Assembly (NCBI GenBank): GCA_019925095.2
Contig: CM034406.1
Span: 14,170,388-14,234,387, forward strand
Length of the DNA: 64,000 nt
Reading direction: 5' to 3'
Source: Dendrolimus kikuchii
Lineage: Eukaryota; Arthropoda; Insecta; Lepidoptera; Lasiocampidae
This document shows positions 26,901 to 34,085 of this stretch, piece by piece. The stretch's first letter is position 1. Each line of letters starts with the position of its first letter. Both the position numbers and the translations under genes were made by a program. The notes under the pieces are model-generated. The model did not search any database. It was given only the letters and a program-made list of their open reading frames with translations, and was not told the origin of the DNA.

Positions 26901-29900
26901 TAAATTATTGATCAGTAATTACCAAGGAAAAGTTATTTTGTTTGCACCCCACTTTTGACCTTTATCGAAAACAGGAGCTTTAAGTGTATTAGACGTTGGG
27001 TTGCCAAAACCAGTTTGCGCGCCTCCCCCCATCAATAAAATATAGCATTTAATTTTTACTTTTCATTTTTAAGGATCCCTAGCCATTTGGCAAAAAATGG
27101 AACACTTCTGCTTTCGTCGTGCCCGTCATTTTCTGTTTTTTCAAAAACTACTGGGTCTATTTTTTTTATGGCATGAGTTCAGCGAACGGCCCACCTGATG
27201 GGAAGCTGTTACAGTCGCCTATGGATATTTGTTTATATGGATGAAATTGCACAGGAACATGTATAGCCTATATTATTTATAGTGCTTCACATTGGCGTAG
27301 TGTATTTAAGTGACGCCCTCTGTAGTAGAGCGGGCTAAGCCTTCGCTGGCCGACCTTACTACAACGCAGAGGCTCCGAGTTCAATTGCTGGCATAGTAAA
27401 TTTCGTAAACGAACTTTCCGTTATTTAATATGGTCTGGGTGTCTGGCACCGGCCCCAGAGCGGTCCGTTGTATATAACCCATAACACAAGCGTAACTTGG
27501 GGATATACGTGTGTTTGTCTACCGATAAAAAAATAGATTTCGAATAAATCTTGATGTTCTTTATTGACTTTTTTCATTAAAGTCAATCGACTTGTGCCTC
27601 TTAGGTCCCTAGGTCCGAGTGTCATGCACTTCTTGTACCCCCGAGTAAAGACGGACCTGCTTAATACAATATACCGGTATCCTATATTTTAGCTTGGAAG
27701 GACTTGTGCCTGGGTTGCCTGGAAGAGATCGCTTCTTAGCGATAAGGCCACCCGTTGTACTTAGTATCTTTTATATTTTTCTACTTCTGTTTATGGTATA
27801 CAATAAAGAATTTTCTATCTATCATACAAGTTTTAAGAGAATATCGCTTGATTATGTATGAGGTCTCTTTCGTGTACTACATATGTATATATTGGGAATA
27901 TACACATATTGTATTTTGCAAAGTTAAGCAAGTAACCCTTTTATGAGTAATATACAACAGAGAACTCTGTGACCGATCCCAGACACCCAAAACACAGTAA
28001 AAGAAAGTTCGTTTATAAAATTTACTATGCCTTCGATCCCGGAACCTCTCTATTCCCATTTATTTATTTTCATAGGAAAAAAGTGATCATCTGTAAGTTA
28101 ATAGTTTCAAGTATTATCTTCTCGTCTTTATATATATAAAATTCTTCTGTTCGTGTGTAGGTCACTGAACGCCTCCTACACGGTTGCACCGATTTTGATG
28201 ATTTTTTTTGTATCAATTCAAGTGGATACAAGAATGGTTCAGATTAACAATTGGACCCGGTAGGTGGCGCTAATATCGCGTTCCAGAATTTAGACGATAA
28301 TTGTTTGTGTTTATTTGAGTAGGTCCCTCGGTGGTTTAAATCCCACAACTGGACCCAGCAGCTGGCGTTGCAATCGGGGCCTAGATTTTTATTTTTCAAA
28401 GCATGACACGTGTATCGGGTCCAGTAGCATCTCTATAAGCTGTTTTAATTCCTACAATTGAGATTAGTTAAGTTGTAGATGACTAACTTTAAGTAAACGA
28501 CTTATAAGAGTCTTTGACGACACTTAAGTACTCTTCCTAATTAAAAGCCAGTTAATCGATCAAAGACTACTTTGTTCTTTGGATTCCTATCACTAAAGTA
28601 TGACTGTGCCGATTGCTTGCCATAAGTAGATAACAATTAATGATTTCCTTTTTAAATGAAGGTAGTCAGATAAACTTAATCAATGAGGCTGTGTTTCAGA
28701 TAAAAAACAACGTTTTTAAGATAGCGGTAATAGCTTCTTTTAATTAATGTTCAAAGAATTGTATGGTCTTTTTAAGATAAGAACGGATAAGCGTTTATAT
28801 AAACTGCAAACATTCCGCCATCGCGCCACCGCCGCGTTGCAATTTTGTAAATTTCTATTCTATTGAAAAGTTGTTCGCCGTAATACGGCGACGGCGCGGC
28901 CGCAGCTAGTTTACAGTTTAGGGGCGCAGCGGCTGTACGATGGCGTTGCGTTGTACACGTACGCTAAGGTAGTTGTTTAATAATAAATAAACAAATATGA
29001 GTGAAAACAGTGGGGCACGACTAATGATTTTGTATATTGGAAAAGTAAAAAAAACGAAATATCTTTGATACAACAGGGGCCTGAAGTGCCCAATTTCGTA
29101 GGTTCGTATTATGAATATGACAAGTGTCCAAACAAAGTGTAGCGTATTACACAGACCAGTATATTAAGACATTTTCCAAACGCGGCCCCGCTTTGGGTGT
29201 CTTGATTTTTACATTATAAAAAAAGAACTTGGGATTCCTTTATATTTATTATTCTTTTTAATAATAAATATAAATAAAAACAATTTTTAGCTAGACGTGA
29301 TGCTTGGGGAGTTTCTCGCCGCTTCTTCTCCTTAACAGCAATAACACGTTGCGAAGCGGTGTATGCACATAGAATAGGAGGAAATAATGACTTTCAAAAA
29401 GTGGTCTCCAGCTGAACTTATTTTGAATAAAACCTTTTGGATTTGAATTATACCCGAGACTTATAAGATTGACGTAAGTATATGTACGTAAGTAGTATGA
29501 GGAAACTCATAATTCATATTACTTGACGGCCTCTGTGGTTGAGCGGGCTAAGCCTTTGCCGGCCTACCTCACTACAACGCAGAGGCTCCGGGTTCGATTC
29601 CTGGTATAGTAAATTTCGGAAACGTATTTTCTCCGTTATTTACTATGGTCTGGTTGTCTGGGATCGGCCCCAGAGTAGTCCTTTGTATATTACCCATAAC
29701 ACAAGCGTAACTTGCTTAATTTGGGGATATACAATATGTGTGTTTGTCTGCCGATTATTATTATTATAATATTACGTTATAATTTACACTAAGGCCTATT
29801 AAAACCGGTAATAAACTTTACAACAGATGAACATAGTGATAAGACTAATCTTATCAAACCACTTATCAAAAGTTTCAATAGAATTATAAGTTGTTAAAAT

Positions 29901-32877
29901 TTCATAATTACCAAAAAAACAGCCAATAAACATACATCGATTACAAGAAAGCAGCTATAAAAGCAAAACCATTAATTTTTATGTGTGTGTATCTTAATCC
30001 ATACATTTGTCTTAAATGATAAAAATAACATTACTCATTGACACTTGACCTCTGTCTGCATAATAAAACTTCGTTTTAATGGTTTTAAGGGTGGTATTTA
30101 AAAAAACTGCCGCACTTAAAACCGTTCAAACGTAGTTTTATTATGTGTACTAGTGGCAAAAACTTAAGAAAATCCTATCTTCGTGATAATGGCTACGGAA
30201 AAGTGGCCGACACGGAGAAATAAAAATCGAATATAAAGCTGCGCTTATAACTGTTAAAACATAGTTTCAACTAGCTGTGCTCGCGACTTCGCGTGGAATA
30301 GTTTTTCGCGGAACCCTAAAAAAAGTAGCCTAAGTTACTTCTTATATTATTTGATTCTGACAATTTAAGAACTGGCTGAAACGTAATATTAAAATAAAAA
30401 ATCGCATTTAACTGTTAAGACGTACTTTTTGCGTGCGTTTTTTTCCACGATTTGGTATTCGATATTCGGCCGAAAACCGAATAGTTTAAAAAGTGGCCGA
30501 ATAGGCCGTGGCATATCTAATATTTACTATGAGAACCGATACTAAAGCAGTAGAGTGGTTTATAATAGACAATGTCAAGGTCTGTGGCATAAAAAATACA
30601 AATTCAAGTAGGTACACATAAATACACATGAAATTTAAACAATCACTGTGTATTTTAAGTTACCTGTAGCAATGAAATGAAAAAAACTCTAAATAGAGGT
30701 TATATCTATTACGTACTTCCAATTTAAATTACAAGAGCAGAATCTTATTATCAAATTGTATGATTAATATTTTCTTTTTTCTCTTCGCCTAACTGTCAAT
30801 ATTGACAGAGACAATATACGTACGTACTTTGAATTCAATAGTTATTAAAAATAAAATTCAAAATTAGACATCTAGCGAACAGATTGGTGCTAAACATTAA
30901 AGGACTGCTAGGTTTTTATTTATTTAAATGATATATTTAGTTTTTTTTATTGCGTGAGTACAGCAGACAGGCAGACGGCCCACTGGTGGAAAGCGATTAC
31001 CATCGTCTATGGACATTCGCAATACTAAAGGTGCAACAAATGCGCTGCAGCTCTCTAAAGGGAGACTGGAACCTGATCACTAATGCCGGAACACAACTCA
31101 AGGTTGATATGGCGGCATACTCTAGACCAGGGGCCGCAATCTGGTGTCAAAGGTACACACATATACATAATATACATGTATATTTTATAGCTTTCCATCT
31201 GTACAATGATATTAAAATGAGCATTAAACTTTTATCTCTACAATAAATTAAATTATTTATAGTGTTGAAAGTGTTGTATATTTTATAAATTTACCGATAA
31301 TAAAGCATAAATTAACACTATTATTTGTTTCTGTCATCTGTCAATAACTCGACCAATGAACATGGAACAGTTCTGTAGAAATGATGATAAACGTCAATTA
31401 GTGTATGTCATTTGGTTATACTGATATTAGACGAATCAACTACATATAATGTTTTGATTGAAAGGCCCAAAACTGAAACAACACGATGGTTTTTAATAAC
31501 ATTGAATGATTCAGGTTTATGATTACTAGTGGTCGCCCGTGGTCGAAATTCGACCATAATAATTAATTTAAATTATAAGTTTGAACTTTATTAAGGTTCT
31601 GTTGTCAAAGACTATACTTCTATAATCACACACTTTGCCAAGGCTACACTGTTAATTTGACTTTAACAATAAACAAAAGAGTATATATGCGTGTGTGTCA
31701 AATACATGGTAGTGTGTGTAATGTTTTTTTTATTGATTTCATGCATTTTTTATGCATAATTTAAAAAAAATAGCATTTTGCACTCCTCTATATAAACTAT
31801 AAGTGTTTCATACTCCTCCGTCCGCGCAATTTTCGTAAAAAGGGGTACAAAGATTTTGCTTCACGTATTAATATTCATCAAAAGTGAAAGACACAAATTA
31901 ACCGTCAAAATCGACTTTATGGAACTACAAGAAAGCATTAACTCGAAAATGATATTTTATGTCTACGAAACCTTTGCGTAAGTCAACGGAATTATAATAT
32001 AAGTAACCAAAATTATATTTAACTGGTATGGCTCACATGCCTAGCGAATTAAAACAATAAGTCATTAAAAAAGCCCATATTCTTGCATCATCCGTTATCT
32101 AAAGTGCATATACGCGACAGAGGAAGGTAGGCGCTGAAAATATGACGCTTGCTCGATTGCTGAAAATATGACATACAAATTCTTGCTTCTTTAAACTATT
32201 ATTATTTGTAAGCATTTTGTATTTATCGCTATTTCTCTCCAAATAAAGTATTTTTTCAACGTTTATAAATATATCGCAAACCAAATCATTGAATTTCACT
32301 TTCGTATACTTTGGAATATTACATCATTTGTCAGGATAAAAAGTTTCCTATAATACAAGATCACCATTAAAGATTTTTATATAATTTATTACATATTGCT
32401 TATGAATTTAATTTAAGTATTCAAATTAAACCACTTTCACTTTCGAAATATTCACATTATACCTATCAGTATAGATTACTGTTATAGATAAAATATACTT
32501 TCAAGAATAAATGTAATGGAGGGTAAGATTATAATTACGAAAACGAAGCATTTAAAGTATTCACTATTTAGTCAAAATGAGCTATAATTTACCAATATAA
32601 AAAATAATTTACTGTATTTAGTAATACATATATTACAAAAAAGGGAAAGAAATAATCAAATTGGAATAATCAATCATAAAAACTGAACCGTTTGTGTAGG
32701 TCGGCGGTGCAATTTGAAACGCTCGGCGTGGTTTCGCCGGCCGGCAAACTCCGTGACCATATGAGTTTATTGAAATATCTCTGTAAATACAATAAAAAAA
32801 CACTCACCGATCGTCTTCATGAATTCATCGAAGTTCTCGGAGGAGATCATCTTGTATTTCTTGCCAATGAACTCCAT
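5884..32877 (-). CDS. Fatty-acid / retinoid-binding protein gene (FABP/CRABP type), four coding exons
   Basis: Joining 32808-32877, 9639-9805, 8080-8190 and 5884-5934 gives an uninterrupted 132-residue protein, the usual size of a cytosolic lipid-binding protein. These are ten-stranded beta-barrels that carry fatty acids or retinoids in the cytosol. Family marks seen: the N-terminal GKKYKMISSENFDEFMK block, then a central segment with many charged strands, then VTYVREF, and the C-terminal CKRVYKV. The last carries the Arg-x-Tyr pair that, with an upstream Arg, binds the ligand carboxylate in this family. All introns have GT/AG ends. Splice phases are 1, 0 and 0, and the three introns fall at positions typical of the four-exon family. 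Intron lengths are about 23.0, 1.45 and 2.15 kb. Intron 1 is filled with transposable elements. Whether the ligand is a fatty acid or a retinoid cannot be read from the sequence. I left the symbol empty for that reason. Confidence 0.95.
6331..6482 (-). mobile_element. RTE-type LINE 3' end
   Basis: This is the same 3' terminus as the copy at 4026, on the minus strand, with its TATG-type tail at 6331-6342. It lies in FABP intron 3. No clear target-site duplication. Confidence 0.8.
7250..7510 (+). other. Unassigned GC-richer patch with a splice-donor-like end
   Basis: Contains GGTATAATAG near 7340 and ATGGCGTCTG followed by GTAGGT (donor at 7507). It could be a first exon of a plus-strand transcript or part of an unknown transposon. 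No downstream exon was found. Confidence 0.2.
8080..8190 (-). CDS. FABP exon 3
   Basis: The acceptor is TGTATTCCAG and the donor is GTAAGT. The exon holds 37 whole codons, starting VKSVCTLEGNVLKQ and ending REFGPEEMKA. The segment contains the conserved Arg in VTYVREF that lies in the ligand pocket of this family. Confidence 0.95.
8870..9060 (-). repeat. Fragment of the 18.4-kb repeat
   Basis: It shares TATAAGTAGAATACTGAGCC and the blocks around CTGGCTACGTT and ATCGCCATACTGATC with 18435-18560. It lies in FABP intron 2. Confidence 0.6.
9290..9560 (+). other. Unassigned GC-rich patch, possible solo LTR
   Basis: About 260 bp in FABP intron 2 begin with TGTGCAGG and end with ACTCGACA, with an AATAAA inside. 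This resembles a long terminal repeat, but no target duplication was found. Confidence 0.2.
9639..9805 (-). CDS. FABP exon 2
   Basis: The acceptor is CTTTTTCAG. The exon supplies two bases that complete Gly, then 55 codons beginning VGMITRKAANAVTPTVELRK and ending ERADGAK. It closes on a full codon at a GTAAGA donor. It encodes the helix-end to beta-strand E part of the barrel. The phase matches both candidate first exons. Confidence 0.95.
10130..10295 (-). repeat. Fragment of the 18.4-kb repeat
   Basis: It shares GAGCCTAGGTC, TCAATGGGTAAGGT and ATACTAATCTGTTG with 18.44-18.54 kb. It lies immediately downstream of the alternative FABP first exon. Confidence 0.55.
10323..10395 (-). CDS. FABP alternative first exon (proximal) or relic of a duplicated FABP
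   Basis: The minus strand reads ATG, then MHPWEGKKYKLITTENFD and six more residues (24 codons), then one base and a GT donor (GTTAGA). It is clearly homologous to the distal exon 1 (both share GKKYK and ENFD-FMK). It ends in the same phase 1, so it can splice to exon 2 only 517 bp away and would give a 133-residue isoform with a different N-terminus. No other downstream exon set is seen for it, which favours alternative promoter use over a separate gene. The donor lacks the A at +3, so splicing may be weaker than from the distal exon. Confidence 0.82.
11405..11750 (-). pseudogene. LINE C-terminal relic
   Basis: The minus strand encodes KVGQKRWMDCVKDDMIICVV then EDECQNSGVWKEKT. The same string, diverged (RWLDCVNDN, EDVCQNRRIWKGK), is on the plus strand at 63.49-63.78 kb. 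This is the tail typical of RTE-like LINEs. Confidence 0.55.
12437..12570. mobile_element. Scrambled CR1 3'-end fragment
   Basis: The outer parts (GTGCTCCATCTTAGAC near 12446, and TAATTGTCAAACGCGAACC near 12538) match the CR1 3' end on the plus strand. The middle (about 12466-12515, AGATGGAGCACGCCTACC onward) matches it on the minus strand. The inversion creates a 14-bp-arm hairpin, 12443-12456 with 12466-12479. Confidence 0.6.
13285..13385. repeat. Degraded copy of the 39.5-kb MITE
   Basis: It has GGCCGGTTCCTATGTCTTAC at the left and a decayed match (GGTAAAATATAGGATGGGCT) at the right. Confidence 0.45.
14690..14960 (+). repeat. Partial copy of the 18.05-kb repeat
   Basis: It shares GGCCATTTTGGCAA, CTGGGTCTACTCAGTTTATA and AAATTTGACAGAAACG with 18.13-18.27 and 27.1-27.26 kb. 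Confidence 0.45.
15363..15546 (-). mobile_element. Helitron remnant abutting the CR1 3' end
   Basis: The minus strand starts A|TCTATATATAAAAATCAATT and resembles 58301 at its end (TAGATTTTATTTTTCAGGGC, then AGGACA). The right arm of the hairpin and the CTAG end are lost. Confidence 0.65.
15492..17627 (-). CDS. CR1/Jockey-type reverse transcriptase (711 codons, 5'-truncated element)
   Basis: This is the reverse transcriptase part of a non-LTR retrotransposon. The motifs run in order: VRKTLRNLDTNKASGPDGIP, NYRPISVTSILCKSMERI, QYGFRQNRST, VSLDISKAFDRVWH, GVPQGSVLSATLF and the catalytic FGYADD near residue 390. The typical C-terminus [18 protein letters not shown] follows. The endonuclease is missing. 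Coding homology continues upstream of the ATG in another frame (NLLYGAKPWHHLD...ALLGHP) as far as about 17787, so a one-base frameshift lies near 17655. The last ~20 residues are not native: the ancestral stop has changed, and translation runs into an adjacent Helitron. Confidence 0.9.
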   Translation of the reverse strand: MEFFIPFSDGVTSGKAQMWFGADCRRAEAIKHQAYLAWVHARNRKTEDITDKKKAYNKAAKTCKRTLQKARFDHIGRTGTKLASYPAGSKAFWSLAKSVESNFCRPSLPPLLRPDGSLAHTAVDKANLFASLFAESSRLDAMGTLPPSLPQCVLQMPEIRIRQTEVRKTLRNLDTNKASGPDGIPARVLKSCAPEISPVLTRLFRLSLKTGKVPTSWKQANVQPVPKKGSRADPANYRPISVTSILCKSMERILNARLLTHLESNDLLSDRQYGFRQNRSTGDILAYVTHICSEAIERYGEALAVSLDISKAFDRVWHDSLIAKLPAYGLSAGLCTWISDFLRERSIQVVVDGCSSDRLMINAGVPQGSVLSATLFVLHINDLLLKPGIFGYADDSTVVERYMSHPRAGGAEIQSLRTDMVERLNLTLKAVSDWGDANLVKFNTAKTQACLFTAKKSQFELSPIFRDVPIPITDQLQLLGISLTSTLNFGSYIESVAQLAAKKLSILTKVSRYFTAEQLLNLYCAQVRSCMEYCSHLWDGSAKYQLEALESIERRAKRLIGSDQLVNTRLQSLEHRRRVASLSVFYRIHFGECAVELFDLIPPTPFHLRTTRRSGLRHRFTVETLPVRTKRFASTFLLRTAELWNALPESVFPEKYNPGIFKSRVNRYYLGKRAPSSTASSSGTGRDRGQTQTYLYIKINCCSLVSLKLKK
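15547..17790 (-). mobile_element. CR1-like element, 5'-truncated
   Basis: Limits: the 3' side is where similarity to the second copy ends, at a Helitron terminus (15546). The 5' side is where CR1-like coding homology meets an in-frame stop near 17787. It lies in FABP intron 1, in the same orientation as the gene. Confidence 0.75.
18342..18374. repeat. Hairpin, 13-bp arms
   Basis: GATTATATGTAAT at 18342-18354 pairs with ATTACATATAATC at 18362-18374, with a 7-base loop. Confidence 0.55.
18410..18793 (-). pseudogene. Repeat-encoded domain (VWDATCVDTLA type)
   Basis: The minus strand encodes VWDATCVDTLAASHLPNTS through RRKYATLSERYMFVPFAVET to LGPWGPEAMSLYQ. From memory this domain recurs many times in animal genomes near reverse transcriptases. 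Parts of its downstream sequence recur at 8870-9060 and 10130-10290. Another fragment of its end is at 57.54 kb. It appears to be inserted inside another repeat (18050-18975). Confidence 0.6.
19651..19961 (+). repeat. Dispersed repeat, 'cagacggccc' family, full copy
   Basis: It runs from a T-rich start through CAGACAGGCAGACGGCCCAC, GGAACACAACTCAAGGTTG and GGTGGTAGCCATCCAG to GAAATTGTATTCTTTCTCC. No protein motif was recognised. It resembles a short non-autonomous retroposon, but its class is not clear from sequence alone. Confidence 0.75.
20788..21130 (+). mobile_element. LEP1-like Helitron 5' part with internal repeat units
   Basis: A|TCCCTATTAATATTATAAA is a good 5' terminus. The body repeats GGAAAAA.TA.T.GACCGATTTGGCTGAAA twice (20838 and 20980). 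A third, more diverged unit starts near 21370. Confidence 0.6.
21600..24740. other. Intron 1 of FABP, no gene seen
   Basis: AT-rich. Apart from the Helitron piece at 22150-22264, nothing recognisable. Short frames at 21774, 23770 and 24472 lack support. Confidence 0.5.
22150..22264 (-). mobile_element. LEP1-like Helitron, 5' part only
   Basis: The minus strand starts A|TCTATACTAATATTATAAAG, followed by the usual TGGACCGATTT block. The 3' end could not be placed. Confidence 0.55.
24747..24940 (+). mobile_element. SINE, 5'-truncated
   Basis: It starts at the decayed B box (GATTCGATTTC) and continues through the SINE body to an ATTATT tail. Confidence 0.65.
25746..25868 (+). repeat. 'cagacggccc' repeat, 3' part
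   Basis: It starts at GGGTGGTAGCCATCCAG and runs to TTCTTTCTCTGTTCCTGC. Confidence 0.65.
26448..26724 (-). mobile_element. RTE-type LINE 3' end, with target-site duplication
   Basis: The fragment encodes the C-terminal part GRPRHTFHDQIDRVLAEADV and ends in a TATG tail. It is flanked by a perfect 14-bp duplication, ATGAATACAATATA, at 26434-26447 and 26725-26738. It lies in FABP intron 1. Confidence 0.88.
26990..27665 (+). repeat. Dispersed repeat interrupted by a SINE
   Basis: The left part (TTGCGCGCCTCCCCCCATCA, TTAATTTTTACTTTTCATTT) matches 18065-18150. The right part (AAGTCAATCGACTTGTGCC) matches 18905-18930. The SINE at 27312-27529 lies between them. A short piece of the aggcagacggccc repeat is at 27168-27230. 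Confidence 0.55.
27312..27529 (+). mobile_element. tRNA-derived SINE, nested in another repeat
   Basis: Same SINE as 29525. The B box has decayed (GTTCAATTGC). Sequence before 27300 and after 27530 belongs to a different repeat, so the SINE landed inside it. Confidence 0.8.
27885..28050 (-). mobile_element. SINE, 5'-truncated, minus strand
   Basis: The minus strand shows GGTTCCGGGATCG, the GGGTGTCTGGGATCGG block and a CATAA... tail. The tRNA-like A box is missing. Confidence 0.65.
28125..28435 (+). mobile_element. Degenerate Helitron of the 58.3-kb type
   Basis: It begins TCTTTATATATATAAAATTC and carries the GGACCCGGTAGGTGGCGCTA and CTAGATTTTTATTTTTCAA blocks seen in related copies. The terminal hairpin has decayed. 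Confidence 0.6.
29525..29771 (+). mobile_element. tRNA-derived SINE, near full length
   Basis: A polymerase III A-box-like TGGTTGAGCGGGCTAAG and a B box GGTTCGATTCC are spaced as in a tRNA gene. A shared body (GTCTGGTTGTCTGG, CATAACACAAGCGTAACTTG) follows, ending in an (ATT) tail. It is the best-preserved copy in the window. Confidence 0.88.
30059..30145. mobile_element. Small MITE-like element with 31-bp inverted ends
   Basis: The arms at 30059-30089 and 30115-30145 pair with three mismatches (consensus CATAATAAAACT.CGTTT.A). A 25-bp centre separates them. A single end recurs at 61487-61520. The surrounding sequence (29995-30240) recurs inverted near 6000-6170. Confidence 0.65.
30271..30330 (-). 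mobile_element. Helitron-like 3' end
   Basis: The minus strand ends CGAGCACAGCTAG|T. Only the terminal ~60 bp is recognisable. Confidence 0.4.
30941..31140 (+). repeat. 'cagacggccc' repeat, 3'-truncated
   Basis: The first ~200 bp of the family are present up to GACCAGGGG. The rest is missing. Confidence 0.7.
31150..32800. other. Intron 1 of FABP next to the distal exon, nothing recognised
   Basis: AT-rich, without clear repeats or coding frames. Because it flanks the distal exon it may hold intronic regulatory sites, but none can be named. Confidence 0.5.
32808..32877 (-). CDS. FABP exon 1 (distal first exon)
   Basis: The start codon occupies 32875-32877 in a good A-rich context (AAAATGG). 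The exon encodes MEFIGKKYKMISSENFDEF plus four residues (23 codons) and one base of a Gly codon. It ends at a strong GTGAGT donor. The downstream Gly codon is completed by exon 2 after a 23-kb intron. Confidence 0.93.
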
Positions 32878-32980
32878 TTTAAAAGTTTATTTAAGTTATC
32901 TGTAGTTAAAATTACGTGTTATCAAGCCTCGGCCCGGCACAAGAATGAAGTAAAATCGGACGATCCGATGGCTTGAGCGG

Positions 32981-32990
32981 TGCGCATGCG
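32981..32990. promoter_or_regulatory. NRF-1/Ewg-like palindrome upstream of distal FABP exon
   Basis: TGCGCATGCG is the core of the NRF-1 type site, bound in insects by the Erect-wing family. It lies about 105 bp upstream of the distal start codon and is GC-rich against an AT-rich background. No clear TATA box was seen, so a TATA-less promoter here is plausible but inferred. Confidence 0.45.
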
Positions 32991-33581
32991 TAATTGAACG
33001 AATGTTTGAATGAGCGGAACGTATGGATTAGTGAACTGCGTTGACCTTGTTTATTGTGAGTGTGGTTAGGGGCTTGAATACTAGTTTTAACTTTATAGGT
33101 GAAAAATGAAGCTTACCAACGACCGACGACCGACGACGACGGGAAATTTTGCTTCCATGAATTCTTCGGTTCGTTTGCGTAATCTTCAAAACCCAATAAC
33201 ACTAAAACTAAACCGTTTCTGGGTTAAAAGAATATCCTTGTCATGTCCATCCTTATTACAGAATAACTGCTTCTTTCTGTTTCGCTGGAGTAAACTTCAT
33301 ATCCGTATCCTGCGGAGTCGTATTTATATTAATCACCGTTATGGAAAGAACGTTATTTATGTAATTTATGTTCTTTTGATGATTTTCATTCGGCATGTTC
33401 ACTTCGAAGTCTGAGGCCCGCTTCCCTACTTTTTCTTATCCACTTCAAGCAATCTTCAGCATCCCTTGTTGACTATTGCTACGCATGTCATCCATCACGA
33501 AGTCAAGCCAGCATTTTTTTTTTTATTCCGTATAGGTTCGCGTTTGACCATTATCTCGCTCGATTTGAGCGGAGATATGGT

Positions 33582-34085
33582 CTAAGATCGAGCACGCTTA
33601 CCTAGAAGGTACCTATTCACACGAGACTTGAAGACACCCAGATTGTAGGTTTCGGGAAAAACAGACTCCGGCAGTGAGTTCCACTCCTTTGCGGTGCGCA
33701 TAATAAAGGTGGACTCAAAGCGCTTTGTTCGTATAGGTGGTATGTCCACCATATAGCGGTGCCGCATGCCAGTGCGTCTGGTTGTCCGATGATGGAAGGG
33801 AGACGGCGGGATGAGATTGAAAAGCTCCAATGCACACTCTCCAAAATGTATCCGATAGAAAACCGACAAGCTGACAACTCTGCGTCGATGTTCGAGACTT
33901 TGTAATTTGTCATTAAATAGCTGGTCGTTGCCTATCAACTTCCTGGCTCTCCGCTCAATCGATTCTAGTGCCTCGAGTTGGTATTTGGCTGAGCCATCCC
34001 GAAGATGAGAACAGTACTCCATACATGCCCGTATTTGTGCTTTATACAGCATGAGCAACTGTTCTGAAGTGAAGTACTGCCTCAC
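33582..34085 (-). pseudogene. Second CR1-like copy, C-terminal fragment
   Basis: The 167-codon frame matches the C-terminus of the 15.5-17.6 kb ORF along its length ([22 protein letters not shown], then [18 protein letters not shown], then [19 protein letters not shown]). It retains the likely ancestral TAG stop after KRARS. The element spans about 33530-34120 and is heavily 5'-truncated. It lies about 700 bp upstream of the distal FABP exon. Confidence 0.88.

Noticed and set aside
29525..29620. tRNA gene
   Set aside because: A and B boxes are present but the rest does not fold as a tRNA, and it repeats with a shared non-tRNA body. It is a SINE head.
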